From NCBI GenBank assembly GCA_009781395.1, contig WQYG01000009.1, positions 1 to 35,955 of the forward strand: 35,955 bases of DNA, written 5' to 3'. Shown piece after piece: positions 1 through 9,466 of this stretch. Under the pieces are notes generated by a model. That model had not been told where the DNA came from. It did no database searches and worked only from the letters and a program-made list of their open reading frames with translations. Position 1 is the stretch's first letter, and each line of letters begins with the position of its first letter. Source of the stretch: Candidatus Bathycorpusculum sp. Its GTDB lineage: Archaea; Thermoproteota; Bathyarchaeia; Bathyarchaeales; Bathycorpusculaceae. The position numbers and the translations under genes were made by a program.

Positions 1-5
1 AACCC

Positions 6-29
6 TGTAGTGTAAATCTTTACACTACA
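6..29. repeat. Perfect palindrome, operator-like
   Basis: Two 11-base arms, TGTAGTGTAAA (6-16) and TTTACACTACA (19-29), are exact reverse complements separated by two bases. A third half-site, TGTAGTGTA, lies at 93-101. The pair looks like a dimeric regulator site, perhaps for a gene left of the window. It lies downstream of the leftward helicase gene, so a role in transcript ending is also possible. No target gene is visible. Confidence 0.5.
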
Positions 30-173
30 AATTCAAAGTCTTTGCAAACACAATTAAAAACATGGAAAAACACCATCAAAAACGCCAATAATTGTAGTGT
101 ATAAAATTGGGTTAAAACTCAGGAAAATAAGAAAAGAAAAAGAAGTAAAAGGGCGGGTAAAAGTTAGGGGAGG

Positions 174-3100
174 TTATGTTAGGGTTATGATGTTGTCTTT
201 GGAGGTTAGTTTTCTTTCTCGTATGAGGCGTTTTAGGATTTCGTTAAAGTATTCTTTGGATTTGTCTGTTGAATGGTTTAAGCCGAAGATTTTGGCGGTT
301 TCAGCTATTAGTGATTCGTCGCTTATGCCTAAGGCGTATTGGGCAACAAGTTTCATGGCTGTTTCTACTTCTTCGGGGGGGAGGTATTCTAGTTTGCGTC
401 TAGTTTCGGAAATGCCGTCAACGGGTATGCGTATTTGTACATCTTTTAGTTGGGGGGGCCATAGAAAGCTGCCTTTGATTGTGACTTTTTGATCTCTAAG
501 TAAATTGTTTAGGGCTTCTTGTGCGGCGTGACTTATTTTGGGGGTTATGCGTTTAATGCCCCAGGCATCTGTGAGGCGTTCAACAGCGTAGTCAAAGTGG
601 ATGGGTCCTTCTTTTTCGACTAGTTCGCCTAGAAGTCGGGTTTGGATTTCTCGGTTTTCGGGGTAGTGGAATTCGTTTTTCTGGTTTGAGGTGTGTAGGG
701 ATTTTTCTGTTTGTACTTTGATGTAGGGGTTAAAGGCTGCTTTAAGGGGGTATATTTTGTAGGGTACACCAATTTTTTCTATACCTGCAAATTTGACTTT
801 ACGTACATCAGTTTCTATAAGGCCATCTTCTTTTAGGTCAACTGAAGGTTTGAGGGATTCTTGGTCTAATTGTAATTTTTGAGCTTGTTCAAGAGCTTCT
901 TTTAAACGTTTAACTTCAGAGTCACGGCGAGCAACCCAAGAAGGTGACCAGACACGGTGAACACGCCAGCCTAAGCCTTTAAGAACTTGTTCGCGAAGAC
1001 GATCCCGATCGCGAGCACTGTTACTTGAACGATAGGTTGTTCCATCACATTCAACGCCTAAAAGATAACAACCAAAATTAACAGGGTCGATAACGCCTAT
1101 GTCAATTTTGCAGCCGCTACAACCCACTTGAGGCATAACCTCATAGCCTAACTTTTGAATTTCTAAAGCAATGTCTTCATCAAGAGAAGACTCATAAGCA
1201 CCAGTTCGTTTATGGGGTGTAGCAAGACTGTCAGGTCCTTTTTCAGCATATTCTAGATAGTTACGCAGTGTTTGGACCCCTTGAGCTTTGGTTTCAGGGT
1301 TAATATCATCAGATTTAATTGAGGTTACAATAACAACTTTTTCGCGTGCACGAGTTACAGCTACATTTAAACGTCGTTCGCCCCCGGGTTTATTTAGAGG
1401 TCCAAAATTCATAGTCATCTGTCCGTTCTGATCATATCCATAGCCAACACTGAAAAAGATAACATCCCGTTCATCGCCTTGAACATTTTCAAGGTTTTTA
1501 ACAAAGAATCCTTCAAGACGGTCTTCTTTAAAGAAAGCTTCAAATTCGGGGTGTTCTTTTAGGCGATGATCAATAGCTTCAGCAATTGTTTCCATTTGAG
1601 TTACACTAAAAGTCACTACGCCCAAAGTTTTTTTAGGATTCTTTGTGAAATGTTCAAACACTAAATTAACAACGTTTTCTGCTTCAATTTGATTGTTACG
1701 AACTCCTCCTCTATCGTAAACACCGTTTGAAACATAGATCATTTTTACGCCTAAACTGTCGTGGTGTGCTTTTGCTGCTGGAAAAGTAATAAGATTATCC
1801 TCATAGAACTGGTGATTGGAGAACGCTATTAAATCTTCATGTTTACTGCGGTAATGCCATCTTAATGTTTTAACAGGCAACCCTATGCCAAGACATTCGT
1901 CAAGTATACTGTCAAAGACTTCAAAGTCTTCATCATTTATTTGACTCCAGTCAAGGTTATCAATTAAAGATTTTTGGAAAAAGCTAGTTGGGGGTAACTG
2001 TTTATTGTCTCCTGCGACAACAAGGGTTTTACCTCGATAAATTGAACCGATGGCGTCTTCGGGTACAATTTGGGAAGCTTCATCAAACAAGACAAGATCA
2101 AAATGTGCTGTTTCAGGGGGGAGGAATTGGCTTACACTAAGGGGGCTCATAAGTAGACAAGGTTTTAGTTTGACAAGTAAGTTTGGAATTTTTTGCATAA
2201 GGGTGCGTATGGGCATTATGCGACGTTTTTTAGCAGCTTCTCTCATAAGAATAGCAGCTTCGGAGTCACTTGCCTGAATTAGGATGTCTTGGGGTTTTCG
2301 GCTATTTGCGGCTTCAATAACCATACTGGAGGTTAAACGGATGATTTCTTGGTCAAGTTTTTTGAAGTCACTAATTAACTGTTCATGGTTTTCACGGCGG
2401 AATCTGCCTAAACGTTGATCTTCGGTGTAGAGGTTGTTTATCCATTCCTGATAGGCGCCTCTTCGGAAAGAATCAATTAATTGACTGGAGGGTGTTTTTT
2501 GCTCAACAAGTCGTTCAAAGAAACCCCCTAACCCTCGAAGAGCAAAACGATTTCTAAGGTCTTTGAAATCAATCCAAATCTGTAACTCATCCACGCGTTC
2601 ACGTAAAACTTTTAAACGCTCATAAACAACGTGCAGTGGTAGGTCACGAAGTCGCTGGTTTTGATATTTAAGTTCAAACTCAAAGCGGGCTTCAAACACA
2701 GAAAGAGATTGCAAAGCAGTTTCATAATACCTGTTTAGTTTTGCATCAGAGGGAGCATTAGAGGAGCCCGCAGCGGCAAGAAGGGCAAAGGCTTCTGGAA
2801 CAGCAACATCATCACCAAAAACGATTTGCGCTCTCTTTACCCATTCAAGCACAGATATTATATCAGACCAGTTTGTTTCAAGCTCATTGAAGCGTGAACC
2901 GTATTTAATTTGAAGTTGAGATTTTTCACCAATTACCGTAGCTTCTTTTCTACGTACTTCCTCAGCGTTTGTGAGGTCTTCTAAGAGTTGTTTGTAGGTT
3001 TTTGGCGAAAATAGGGCAGCTGAAAGAGTTTCCTTTGTTAATATGCTTAGAGGGGCAAGTTGTTTTTCAACATCAATTACCCATTCTTCAAGTCGTTGCA

Positions 3101-5816
3101 GAGCAGTCTGGTTTAACGCTGCATTTGAGTAGGGTAAACTTTCAGGGATTAACTCTAAGACTTCTTTGGCTTGTTGTTCCCATTTAGTTATTGAGTCTTC
3201 AAGTTCACTGCCTAAATGTTTAATCATAGGAGAGGGTGTAGAAGTGTTTGTAACTAGTTTAACCAAGTTTTCAGATAGAGGATTGGCCCATGGAACGGTT
3301 TTAAGTTCTTTAATTATGTTGAGGGCTTTTTCTACGCGAAGGAAATCTGTATCATACCCTTGGTAGAAGCGGCCTAACAGGTTTCTAACGTTTTCAGCTT
3401 GGGCATCAATTTCGGCGCCAAGGTGTTTTATTTTGCGAGCATCAATAAGATCCTCTAAAACGGTTTTGGGAACTTTACCGTCTATACTAACGTGGGCAAT
3501 TTGTTTTTGGTCATTACGAAAACTGGAGCTGAATAGTTTTGTTACGCCTTGATAATTATTGTTATAGCGGACCACAAGCTCATCAAGGTTCAAGTTGTAA
3601 ATGCCGGCAGTATAAGTTTTGCTTAATCGTTCCTTTAGCAGTTTGTATTGTGGATAGGTGTCTTTTGCTTTTGAAACAGTATTTTGTACTTGCTGGAAAA
3701 CTAGGGGGTCAAACCATGCGGGTTCAGGCTTATCCTCAGTAAAACAGAACAAAGCCAACTTGGACAGATGACTAACAGTTTGCAGATTTAAAGTATCAAT
3801 AGATAAACCAAGTAGGTCAGCTAGGGCTTGTGCGTTTTCACGCCATTTTCTAACAGTTTGCTGTGTGCTTCGGATGTAGGTTAAAAGTTTTTCTTGCTTA
3901 TCTAAAAACGCAGATTCCTGCAAGTTTGCACCTGGAAACAGTTTTTCAAGAATAAGCAAATTCTTTTTCAATTCACTAGACCTATCAAAGGCAAGATTAA
4001 AAAGAGATACCGTGTAGCGTTCCAACAAATGTTTTCGGGTAGTTTTAATCCATTGACAAGTTTCATTGTAATTTTTAGCTTCAGTTATTAACGTGTCAAC
4101 TGTTCTGTTAAGTAACCAATGGGCTTCGGGTTTGGGGCTTTCATATAACAGTTTACTTATGTTGATTAACCATTTTACACGGTCAAGGCCCGCGGGAGGG
4201 CTTAAACCTAATTGACTTGCATAACTTGCACTTTCCAGTTGTAGATCTTCAACAGTGTGGGCAAGAACTTCAATAGAGGTTAACAATTCGGAGCGGACTT
4301 CAAGATTGTATAGACTAGCGCGGTAACCTGTCCAAGGAAAATCAGGTTCCTCAACCACTTGCCAAACTTTGCTTAACTCAGAAGCTAAGCCTTCAAGTTC
4401 ACTTATTTTTTGAGGCGTTAAAGTACTAAGATCCGTTAAACCTACAGCAACATAGGGAACCCGTTCAAGACTGGCAATCATACTTAGAACATCATAAGCA
4501 CTTTTTTGCATGTAGGGACGTTTCTCATGTAAGGCGGTGACATAACCATTTAAATTATCACGGTAGGTTTTCATTGTTTCAAAATCATGAGCGGAAGGTA
4601 ACCGACGGGGCACAAGATGTTCATCAAGACTACGTTTAAGTTCAGCTACAACTTCTTGCTTATTGGCTTTACTACTGTGAAGTTCCAAACAAAAATTCTT
4701 CAAACCTACGGCATCAAGTCGATTGTAAACCACATCAAGCGCAGCCATTTTATCGCTGACAAAAAGCACTGACTTACCATGCGCTATACATTCAGCAATT
4801 ATGTTTGCAATTGTTTGACTCTTACCCGTACCAGGCGGTCCTTGCATAACAAAACTTTGACCCCGAAGAGCATACTCTATACTAACCCGCTGACTACTAT
4901 CAGCATCTAAAACCTGATAGGTTTTTTCAGGCAACTGTATTTTATCTACATCTTTTTCATCAGGAAGCTGATCAAGAATAAGATTCTCATCTTTTATACC
5001 AACAATAGCACGTATTATAGGATGCTGAGTAACAAGTTCAACATTTGACTCAAGATCCTTATAGATAACAAGTTTATGAAAAGAAAATAAACCTAAATCC
5101 ACCACAGAATCAACAGTCCAACCCAACTCTGAAACAGCCTGAGCTACAGCATTAAAATAGTTCGCAAGAGTTTCAGTTTCCCAATCCTCTGGAGGAGAAG
5201 GCAAATCAATTTTAAAATCAGCCTTCAATTTCACCTGCAACGCAGGATTTACAATAGCTTCTTCTTCAACAGGAGGCACAAAAGCTTCAAAAGGCTTACG
5301 AACAGTCTCTTTTACCAACTCTAAAGGCACCAAAATCAAAGGAGAATGCACAGTTTCCTTAGTTTCAACATCAACCCAATTCAAACGACCAAAAGCAGCA
5401 TAAAGAATCCTAACACCCCGCTCACGATAATCAAGTAAAGAACGCCTTTGCAAATTTTTAAGAGTCCGCTCAAGATCAGCACGCATCAAATCTTTGTTAA
5501 CAAGACGCTTAGAACTAACCTTTTTAGACCCCGCAACAGATGAATCATCAAACACTACACCACCATCAGCAACAACATTATCATCATTATGATCAGTCTG
5601 AGTTTCATTCCCTTCAGGAGGCATCCAAAACTCAAGACGTCTCTTTTTTATCACCAATTCTCGAAATATAGTTTCTGCATCAGGTTCATTTATTGATAAA
5701 ATTCCACGCTTAGAAGCATGAAAATAAAGCAAATTATTTCTTCGCGTTAAATCAATTAAACGTGACTTCCAGTCATCAACCCGTCGCATCGATGGAGAAG
5801 AGTTTATTTGTGCCAA
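174..5816 (-). CDS. DUF4011 / SF1 helicase / Vsr-like nuclease / DUF3320 protein
   Basis: A very large (1880 residues) predicted DNA-translocating nuclease. The N-terminus holds the DUF4011 signature RLIDLTRRNNLLYF (19-32). An SF1 helicase follows, with Walker A GPPGTGKS at 326-333 and Walker B FDEASQ near 1245. A long helical insert separates these two motifs. The C-terminal helicase motifs (GDERD, VAVTRAREK) come next. Around 1560-1640 is a Vsr/DUF559-like endonuclease fold (GVECDGTTY, then DRDRLREQVL), and near 1735-1790 a DUF3320 module. Proteins with this order are known as single-gene predicted antiviral systems; defence is inferred here. The start is a TTG with GGTGGT four bases upstream; an ATG at codon 10 has no such site. 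The gene appears intact, and no restriction-modification partner adjoins it. Confidence 0.9.
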   Translation of the reverse strand: MAQINSSPSMRRVDDWKSRLIDLTRRNNLLYFHASKRGILSINEPDAETIFRELVIKKRRLEFWMPPEGNETQTDHNDDNVVADGGVVFDDSSVAGSKKVSSKRLVNKDLMRADLERTLKNLQRRSLLDYRERGVRILYAAFGRLNWVDVETKETVHSPLILVPLELVKETVRKPFEAFVPPVEEEAIVNPALQVKLKADFKIDLPSPPEDWETETLANYFNAVAQAVSELGWTVDSVVDLGLFSFHKLVIYKDLESNVELVTQHPIIRAIVGIKDENLILDQLPDEKDVDKIQLPEKTYQVLDADSSQRVSIEYALRGQSFVMQGPPGTGKSQTIANIIAECIAHGKSVLFVSDKMAALDVVYNRLDAVGLKNFCLELHSSKANKQEVVAELKRSLDEHLVPRRLPSAHDFETMKTYRDNLNGYVTALHEKRPYMQKSAYDVLSMIASLERVPYVAVGLTDLSTLTPQKISELEGLASELSKVWQVVEEPDFPWTGYRASLYNLEVRSELLTSIEVLAHTVEDLQLESASYASQLGLSPPAGLDRVKWLINISKLLYESPKPEAHWLLNRTVDTLITEAKNYNETCQWIKTTRKHLLERYTVSLFNLAFDRSSELKKNLLILEKLFPGANLQESAFLDKQEKLLTYIRSTQQTVRKWRENAQALADLLGLSIDTLNLQTVSHLSKLALFCFTEDKPEPAWFDPLVFQQVQNTVSKAKDTYPQYKLLKERLSKTYTAGIYNLNLDELVVRYNNNYQGVTKLFSSSFRNDQKQIAHVSIDGKVPKTVLEDLIDARKIKHLGAEIDAQAENVRNLLGRFYQGYDTDFLRVEKALNIIKELKTVPWANPLSENLVKLVTNTSTPSPMIKHLGSELEDSITKWEQQAKEVLELIPESLPYSNAALNQTALQRLEEWVIDVEKQLAPLSILTKETLSAALFSPKTYKQLLEDLTNAEEVRRKEATVIGEKSQLQIKYGSRFNELETNWSDIISVLEWVKRAQIVFGDDVAVPEAFALLAAAGSSNAPSDAKLNRYYETALQSLSVFEARFEFELKYQNQRLRDLPLHVVYERLKVLRERVDELQIWIDFKDLRNRFALRGLGGFFERLVEQKTPSSQLIDSFRRGAYQEWINNLYTEDQRLGRFRRENHEQLISDFKKLDQEIIRLTSSMVIEAANSRKPQDILIQASDSEAAILMREAAKKRRIMPIRTLMQKIPNLLVKLKPCLLMSPLSVSQFLPPETAHFDLVLFDEASQIVPEDAIGSIYRGKTLVVAGDNKQLPPTSFFQKSLIDNLDWSQINDEDFEVFDSILDECLGIGLPVKTLRWHYRSKHEDLIAFSNHQFYEDNLITFPAAKAHHDSLGVKMIYVSNGVYDRGGVRNNQIEAENVVNLVFEHFTKNPKKTLGVVTFSVTQMETIAEAIDHRLKEHPEFEAFFKEDRLEGFFVKNLENVQGDERDVIFFSVGYGYDQNGQMTMNFGPLNKPGGERRLNVAVTRAREKVVIVTSIKSDDINPETKAQGVQTLRNYLEYAEKGPDSLATPHKRTGAYESSLDEDIALEIQKLGYEVMPQVGCSGCKIDIGVIDPVNFGCYLLGVECDGTTYRSSNSARDRDRLREQVLKGLGWRVHRVWSPSWVARRDSEVKRLKEALEQAQKLQLDQESLKPSVDLKEDGLIETDVRKVKFAGIEKIGVPYKIYPLKAAFNPYIKVQTEKSLHTSNQKNEFHYPENREIQTRLLGELVEKEGPIHFDYAVERLTDAWGIKRITPKISHAAQEALNNLLRDQKVTIKGSFLWPPQLKDVQIRIPVDGISETRRKLEYLPPEEVETAMKLVAQYALGISDESLIAETAKIFGLNHSTDKSKEYFNEILKRLIRERKLTSKDNIITLT

Positions 5817-5846
5817 CTAGACCACCCTTAAACAAATACTTAATTA

Positions 5847-5856
5847 ATTTATTATA
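5847..5856 (-). promoter_or_regulatory. TATA box for the helicase gene
   Basis: On the minus strand TATAATAAAT lies about 35 bases before the TTG start at 5816. This spacing would give a leader of about ten bases containing the GGTGGT ribosome binding site (5821-5826). The region is very AT-rich, so a chance match is possible. Confidence 0.4.
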
Positions 5857-6022
5857 CATTTACTTCTTCTTTAATATTTACGGTTTTAAACAAGACGAAA
5901 AACAACCCCAAAAGAGCACAATAAGGCATCAAAAAACCTACAAAAAATAAAAAACAAAACAAAAAACAATGATTCAGTGTCAAAATAACAAAATATATAA
6001 AAAGCACAAATAAAGTCAACAA
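5852..6022 (-). CDS. Possible small membrane protein (about 56 aa)
   Basis: This open frame reads as an almost wholly hydrophobic peptide with two probable membrane spans and a charged tail ending KTVNIKEEVNV. GGTGA (6035-6031) lies eight bases before the TTG at 6022, a good archaeal ribosome binding site. A TTG at 6037 could also start the frame. It begins 18 bases after the stop of the 42-residue frame and ends 35 bases before the helicase start. The T-rich strand has few stop codons by chance, so an open frame here is weak evidence. No family is recognised. Confidence 0.25.
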   Translation of the reverse strand: MLTLFVLFIYFVILTLNHCFLFCFLFFVGFLMPYCALLGLFFVLFKTVNIKEEVNV

Positions 6023-6040
6023 AGTGTTACTCACCAATAG

Positions 6041-6169
6041 TCAAATTTCATGTTTGATTTTCACCCCATCCACATGTTTTACACACCACCGCATTATTGC
6101 AGTAGCGTCATCAAAACGTTTCCACCTCACAAGAACAATAGCTAAACTCTTCCACACCAATACAAACAT
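6041..6169 (-). CDS. Possible small basic protein (42 aa)
   Basis: An ATG-started frame reads MFVLVWKSLAIVLVRW then a basic, Trp-containing tail ending KIKHEI. AAGG and GGTGA motifs precede the ATG at suitable distance. A strong TATA box inside a 12-bp inverted repeat (6222-6262) points leftward about 65 bases upstream, which makes transcription of this frame plausible. The first half could be a membrane segment. No family is recognised. It may form an operon with the hydrophobic frame and the helicase downstream. Confidence 0.35.
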   Translation of the reverse strand: MFVLVWKSLAIVLVRWKRFDDATAIMRWCVKHVDGVKIKHEI

Positions 6170-6221
6170 GAAAAACCTTCATCACCCACACAATTATTTT
6201 TAATTTTTGACGTTACTTTGT

Positions 6222-6262
6222 AAATGTATTGTATTTATATATTTCCATTTTACAATACATTT
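6222..6262 (-). promoter_or_regulatory. TATA box framed by a 12-bp inverted repeat
   Basis: AAATGTATTGTA (6222-6233) and TACAATACATTT (6251-6262) are exact reverse complements. The 17-base centre reads, on the minus strand, AAATGGAAATATATAAA, an excellent archaeal BRE/TATA arrangement directed leftward. Repressor arms on both sides of a TATA box are a classic way to block TBP. Expected transcription start is near 6210. The rest of 5817-6413 is AT-rich and holds the two small frames, the helicase TATA box and the promoter of the adhesin-like gene; nothing else is recognised. Confidence 0.5.
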
Positions 6263-6353
6263 TTATGTGGCTACATCCAATAGAATAATGATTCAGCATG
6301 TTTTCATGTAACCGTGTCAGAATTATGTGCTATAGCAGAGTATTTTTTCAAAA

Positions 6354-6361
6354 CTATAAAG
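6354..6361 (+). promoter_or_regulatory. TATA box for the InlB-repeat gene
   Basis: CTATAAAG lies 53 bases before the ATG at 6414. A start about 25 bases downstream gives a leader of roughly 30 bases that includes GAGGG at 6400-6404 as ribosome binding site. Confidence 0.4.
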
Positions 6362-6413
6362 ATGACAAAAAGTCACAAATAAACAAACAAAATAGGATTG
6401 AGGGTTGAAAAGT

Positions 6414-9278
6414 ATGGCGCGTTCTCTTATGTTTAATCCTAATTGGCCAGGTGGCTCTGTTGGCACAGGCACTCCTCCTAACACAATTTACACTCAAGAT
6501 ACTGGCCCATACACATTTTTCGACATACCCAGTAACACCGGCAATTTAGCAAAATCAGGTTATAAGTGGTTGGGTTGGGCATGGAGCAACAATGCAACAA
6601 CTCCAGCCTATACTGGCGGTGAGCAAGAAATGCTCTTCAGCATCAATAACTCTGATGAAGAAGATGATGTTACACTGTATGCAGTATGGCAAATAGGCAA
6701 CTTTACAGTCATCTATAATGACAACGGAGCTACAGGCGGAAGTGTACCTGTGGATAGTAATTTGTATGTCCAAAACGCGTCTGTTACAGTAAAAGCAAAC
6801 CCAAACGGACTAGTAAAGGCAGGCCACAACTTTTTAGGCTGGGCCACCACATCAAATGCCACAACACCCACATTTACAGTAACTGGTTCATCCGTTAATC
6901 CCTCAAATTTTTCCATAACAAGTGTTGTTGTAACCCTATATGCAGTATGGCAAACAACCTCCACAACCCATACCCTAACATACAATGGGAATGGTAACGC
7001 AGGCGGATCTGTACCATCTGCTAGCAGCTCTTATCCGATTAATTCAACAATTACCGTACCAGGACGGGGCACATTAACTAGGCCCAATTATGCTTTTCTT
7101 GGCTGGTCCACCAGCAGTTCAGCTACTACTGCGCAGTATCGTGCAGGTAAAATATTTATCCTCTCAGCTAACACTACGCTTTATGCTGTTTGGAGTTCCA
7201 ACAATAGTGGTAGTGGTGGGCAGGTGGTGTTAGTGGATCAAGTTGTGGCGTCTCAGAATAACTATTTACCTGTTATTGGCGAGGATTGTGTGGGTCAAGG
7301 CTTTACCGGCGATGGCAGTCTAATCACACAAGCCAAATTCAAACTAGCTCGTGTGGGTGATGTTATTGGTGGAGGTGTTTGTGCTGCCATATTTGCTCAT
7401 GATGGCGGAGGCTGGGGCAGTAATGGCAAACCCGTAGGTGGCATGCCATTAGCAGTATCTAATACTGTTGACTATTTAGAACTCAACGATGAGAGTAGTG
7501 GTGCGGGTTGGGTTACTTTTGCTTTTACGGGCAGTAACAAGTTTCAAACTGCTGTTGGGGGGCGGTATTTTGTTTGTCTTATGGGTGTGGGTGTTTGTAA
7601 TTATGGTGGGGGTGGTCATGTTGCGGTTTGTGGTACGGAGGATTCTTTAGTCTTTAATGGAGGATCTGCTGCTGAAGGGGGTTTTAATGGAACAAATTAC
7701 ACTTGGCATTCCATTGTTGCTAATTTGCGGTTGCTCTTTGAATTGTTTGGTGAACAATTTGTAACGTCTTCCACCGTCACATACAATGCCAATGGAGCCA
7801 CTGGAGGCAGTGTACCAGTAGACAACAATGTTTATGCACAAGGCACCTTGGTTACAGTGGCCATAAACCCAGGTAGTTTGGTTAAGTCAGGGCACATATT
7901 TATGGGGTGGTCAACGTCTGCATCACCTTTTTCCCCCTTCAAAGTTGACCTAGAAGACGCCAACGGCTCAATTACCCCACCCACTTTTCCAATGAGCACA
8001 TCTAATGTAACTTTACATGCTCTGTGGGTGATTCTTCGCACCTTAACATATAATGGTAATGGTAATACGGGTGGGGCGGCTCCTGTTGATCAGCTTAGTC
8101 CTTATCCTGATGGTTCTTTGGTTACAGTTTTGGGCCAAAATACGTTGGTTATGACTAATCGTACGTTTATTTGTTGGGTCTTACCCTCTATGGAGCTTAT
8201 TGGCGAGGGCGATACATTTGTTATAACTGAGAACACGGTTTTGTATGCAGGTTGGATACAAGGCGAACCACCCACAGGACAACAATACCAAGTTTGGTAT
8301 AATAAAAATGATCCAAGTAATGATAAAGTGTCTGGTTCGGTGCCGATAGATTATAATGTTTATCCAAGTGGAGCAAAGGTAACTGTTTTAGGCAACACAG
8401 GTAATTTGACAAGGTCAGAGCATGTTTTTCTTGGTTGGAATACGCAGCCTATGGCTCTTAAAGCAAAATATGTAGCTAATTCCACTTTCAACATACCACC
8501 CAACAGCGTCACGTTGTATGCGATTTGGGGTTCCAGTGGCGGGGGTAGTAGTGGTAGTGGTAGTGGTCAAGTTTTTGTAGGTTATAATGAGCGGTATGCG
8601 GGTAGTGGGAGTAAAGAAACGCCGCTTGTGTATAATGGTAATTCTTCTGCAGTGTTGTGTGTTGAGTCTAATTTGCATGATTTGGATGGCAGTGCAATTA
8701 TTGAGAATCTGGTAATAGATGGCGCAAATACGGCAACTACGGGGATTTTGTTGCAAAACGTTGCTAACTGTTTGATTCGAAACGTTACCATTAAAAATTG
8801 TGAGGTGGGGATAAGAGTTAAACTTACGGGCAATAATGCTTGTTCGTGGGGCAATCGGTTTGAACACCTACTGTTGGAAAATGTTAATACTGGTATTCTT
8901 TTTGAGGGTACAGAAACTTCCAAAGATTACTCGTATACAATAATTGATGACGTAGGTATAAAATTGAAAAACAATTCAAATAATAATGTGGGTGTAAAAA
9001 TAGAGGCAACAGCCAAGTTGTATAGTGCTTTTGTTAAGACAAATGTTTGGTTAAATGGCTCTAATGGTAAAGGTTTAGAAGTTAATGGTCAACTAAAACT
9101 AAGCCTAATTAATCTTGCAGTTTCTGAAAGCATACAAAATAATACGGGAAAGTGCATAGTTCTTAATGTAGGTGCAAACATTTCGGCAAACCAAAGTTTC
9201 CTATTAACCGTTCTAGGAGTAAACAACAACATAGCAAATAATGGAGGTGCCTACTCTGGCATTAAAATTGTCCCATAA
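6414..9278 (+). CDS. InlB-repeat and beta-helix protein, no signal peptide
   Basis: About 954 residues. Six Listeria-Bacteroides (InlB B-type) repeats are visible by their pattern of a YN-NG-TGGSVP start, a FLGW middle and a LYAVW end. They lie near residues 1-95, 98-180, 186-262, 448-540, 541-615 and 625-704. Between repeats three and four is a Gly-rich beta-sandwich-like domain (about 270-440). A Gly/Ser linker (705-718) leads to a right-handed beta-helix (about 725-954) with ENLVIDG, RNVTIKNC and GILF motifs. Such repeats occur in surface adhesins. No signal peptide is possible at this end: a TGA (6399-6401) is in frame just before the start. ATG 6414 fits the GAGGG site better than TTG 6405. 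The last domain is paralogous to the next two genes. Confidence 0.85.
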   Translation: MARSLMFNPNWPGGSVGTGTPPNTIYTQDTGPYTFFDIPSNTGNLAKSGYKWLGWAWSNNATTPAYTGGEQEMLFSINNSDEEDDVTLYAVWQIGNFTVIYNDNGATGGSVPVDSNLYVQNASVTVKANPNGLVKAGHNFLGWATTSNATTPTFTVTGSSVNPSNFSITSVVVTLYAVWQTTSTTHTLTYNGNGNAGGSVPSASSSYPINSTITVPGRGTLTRPNYAFLGWSTSSSATTAQYRAGKIFILSANTTLYAVWSSNNSGSGGQVVLVDQVVASQNNYLPVIGEDCVGQGFTGDGSLITQAKFKLARVGDVIGGGVCAAIFAHDGGGWGSNGKPVGGMPLAVSNTVDYLELNDESSGAGWVTFAFTGSNKFQTAVGGRYFVCLMGVGVCNYGGGGHVAVCGTEDSLVFNGGSAAEGGFNGTNYTWHSIVANLRLLFELFGEQFVTSSTVTYNANGATGGSVPVDNNVYAQGTLVTVAINPGSLVKSGHIFMGWSTSASPFSPFKVDLEDANGSITPPTFPMSTSNVTLHALWVILRTLTYNGNGNTGGAAPVDQLSPYPDGSLVTVLGQNTLVMTNRTFICWVLPSMELIGEGDTFVITENTVLYAGWIQGEPPTGQQYQVWYNKNDPSNDKVSGSVPIDYNVYPSGAKVTVLGNTGNLTRSEHVFLGWNTQPMALKAKYVANSTFNIPPNSVTLYAIWGSSGGGSSGSGSGQVFVGYNERYAGSGSKETPLVYNGNSSAVLCVESNLHDLDGSAIIENLVIDGANTATTGILLQNVANCLIRNVTIKNCEVGIRVKLTGNNACSWGNRFEHLLLENVNTGILFEGTETSKDYSYTIIDDVGIKLKNNSNNNVGVKIEATAKLYSAFVKTNVWLNGSNGKGLEVNGQLKLSLINLAVSESIQNNTGKCIVLNVGANISANQSFLLTVLGVNNNIANNGGAYSGIKIVP

Positions 9279-9466
9279 TAATACCGATATGATAGGCAAG
9301 ATAAATGTGGATGTAATGATGATGGTTTGGCAAAAACAAGGTATAAACTCTGTTAAAAATATCCCGAGTCGTAACTTTAACAGTTTGGGTTATTTTACTA
9401 CAGCCCATAACCCTATTTTGTTAAATAGAAATTTAAATCAACTAAAATGTGTTGGAGGATGTAAAG

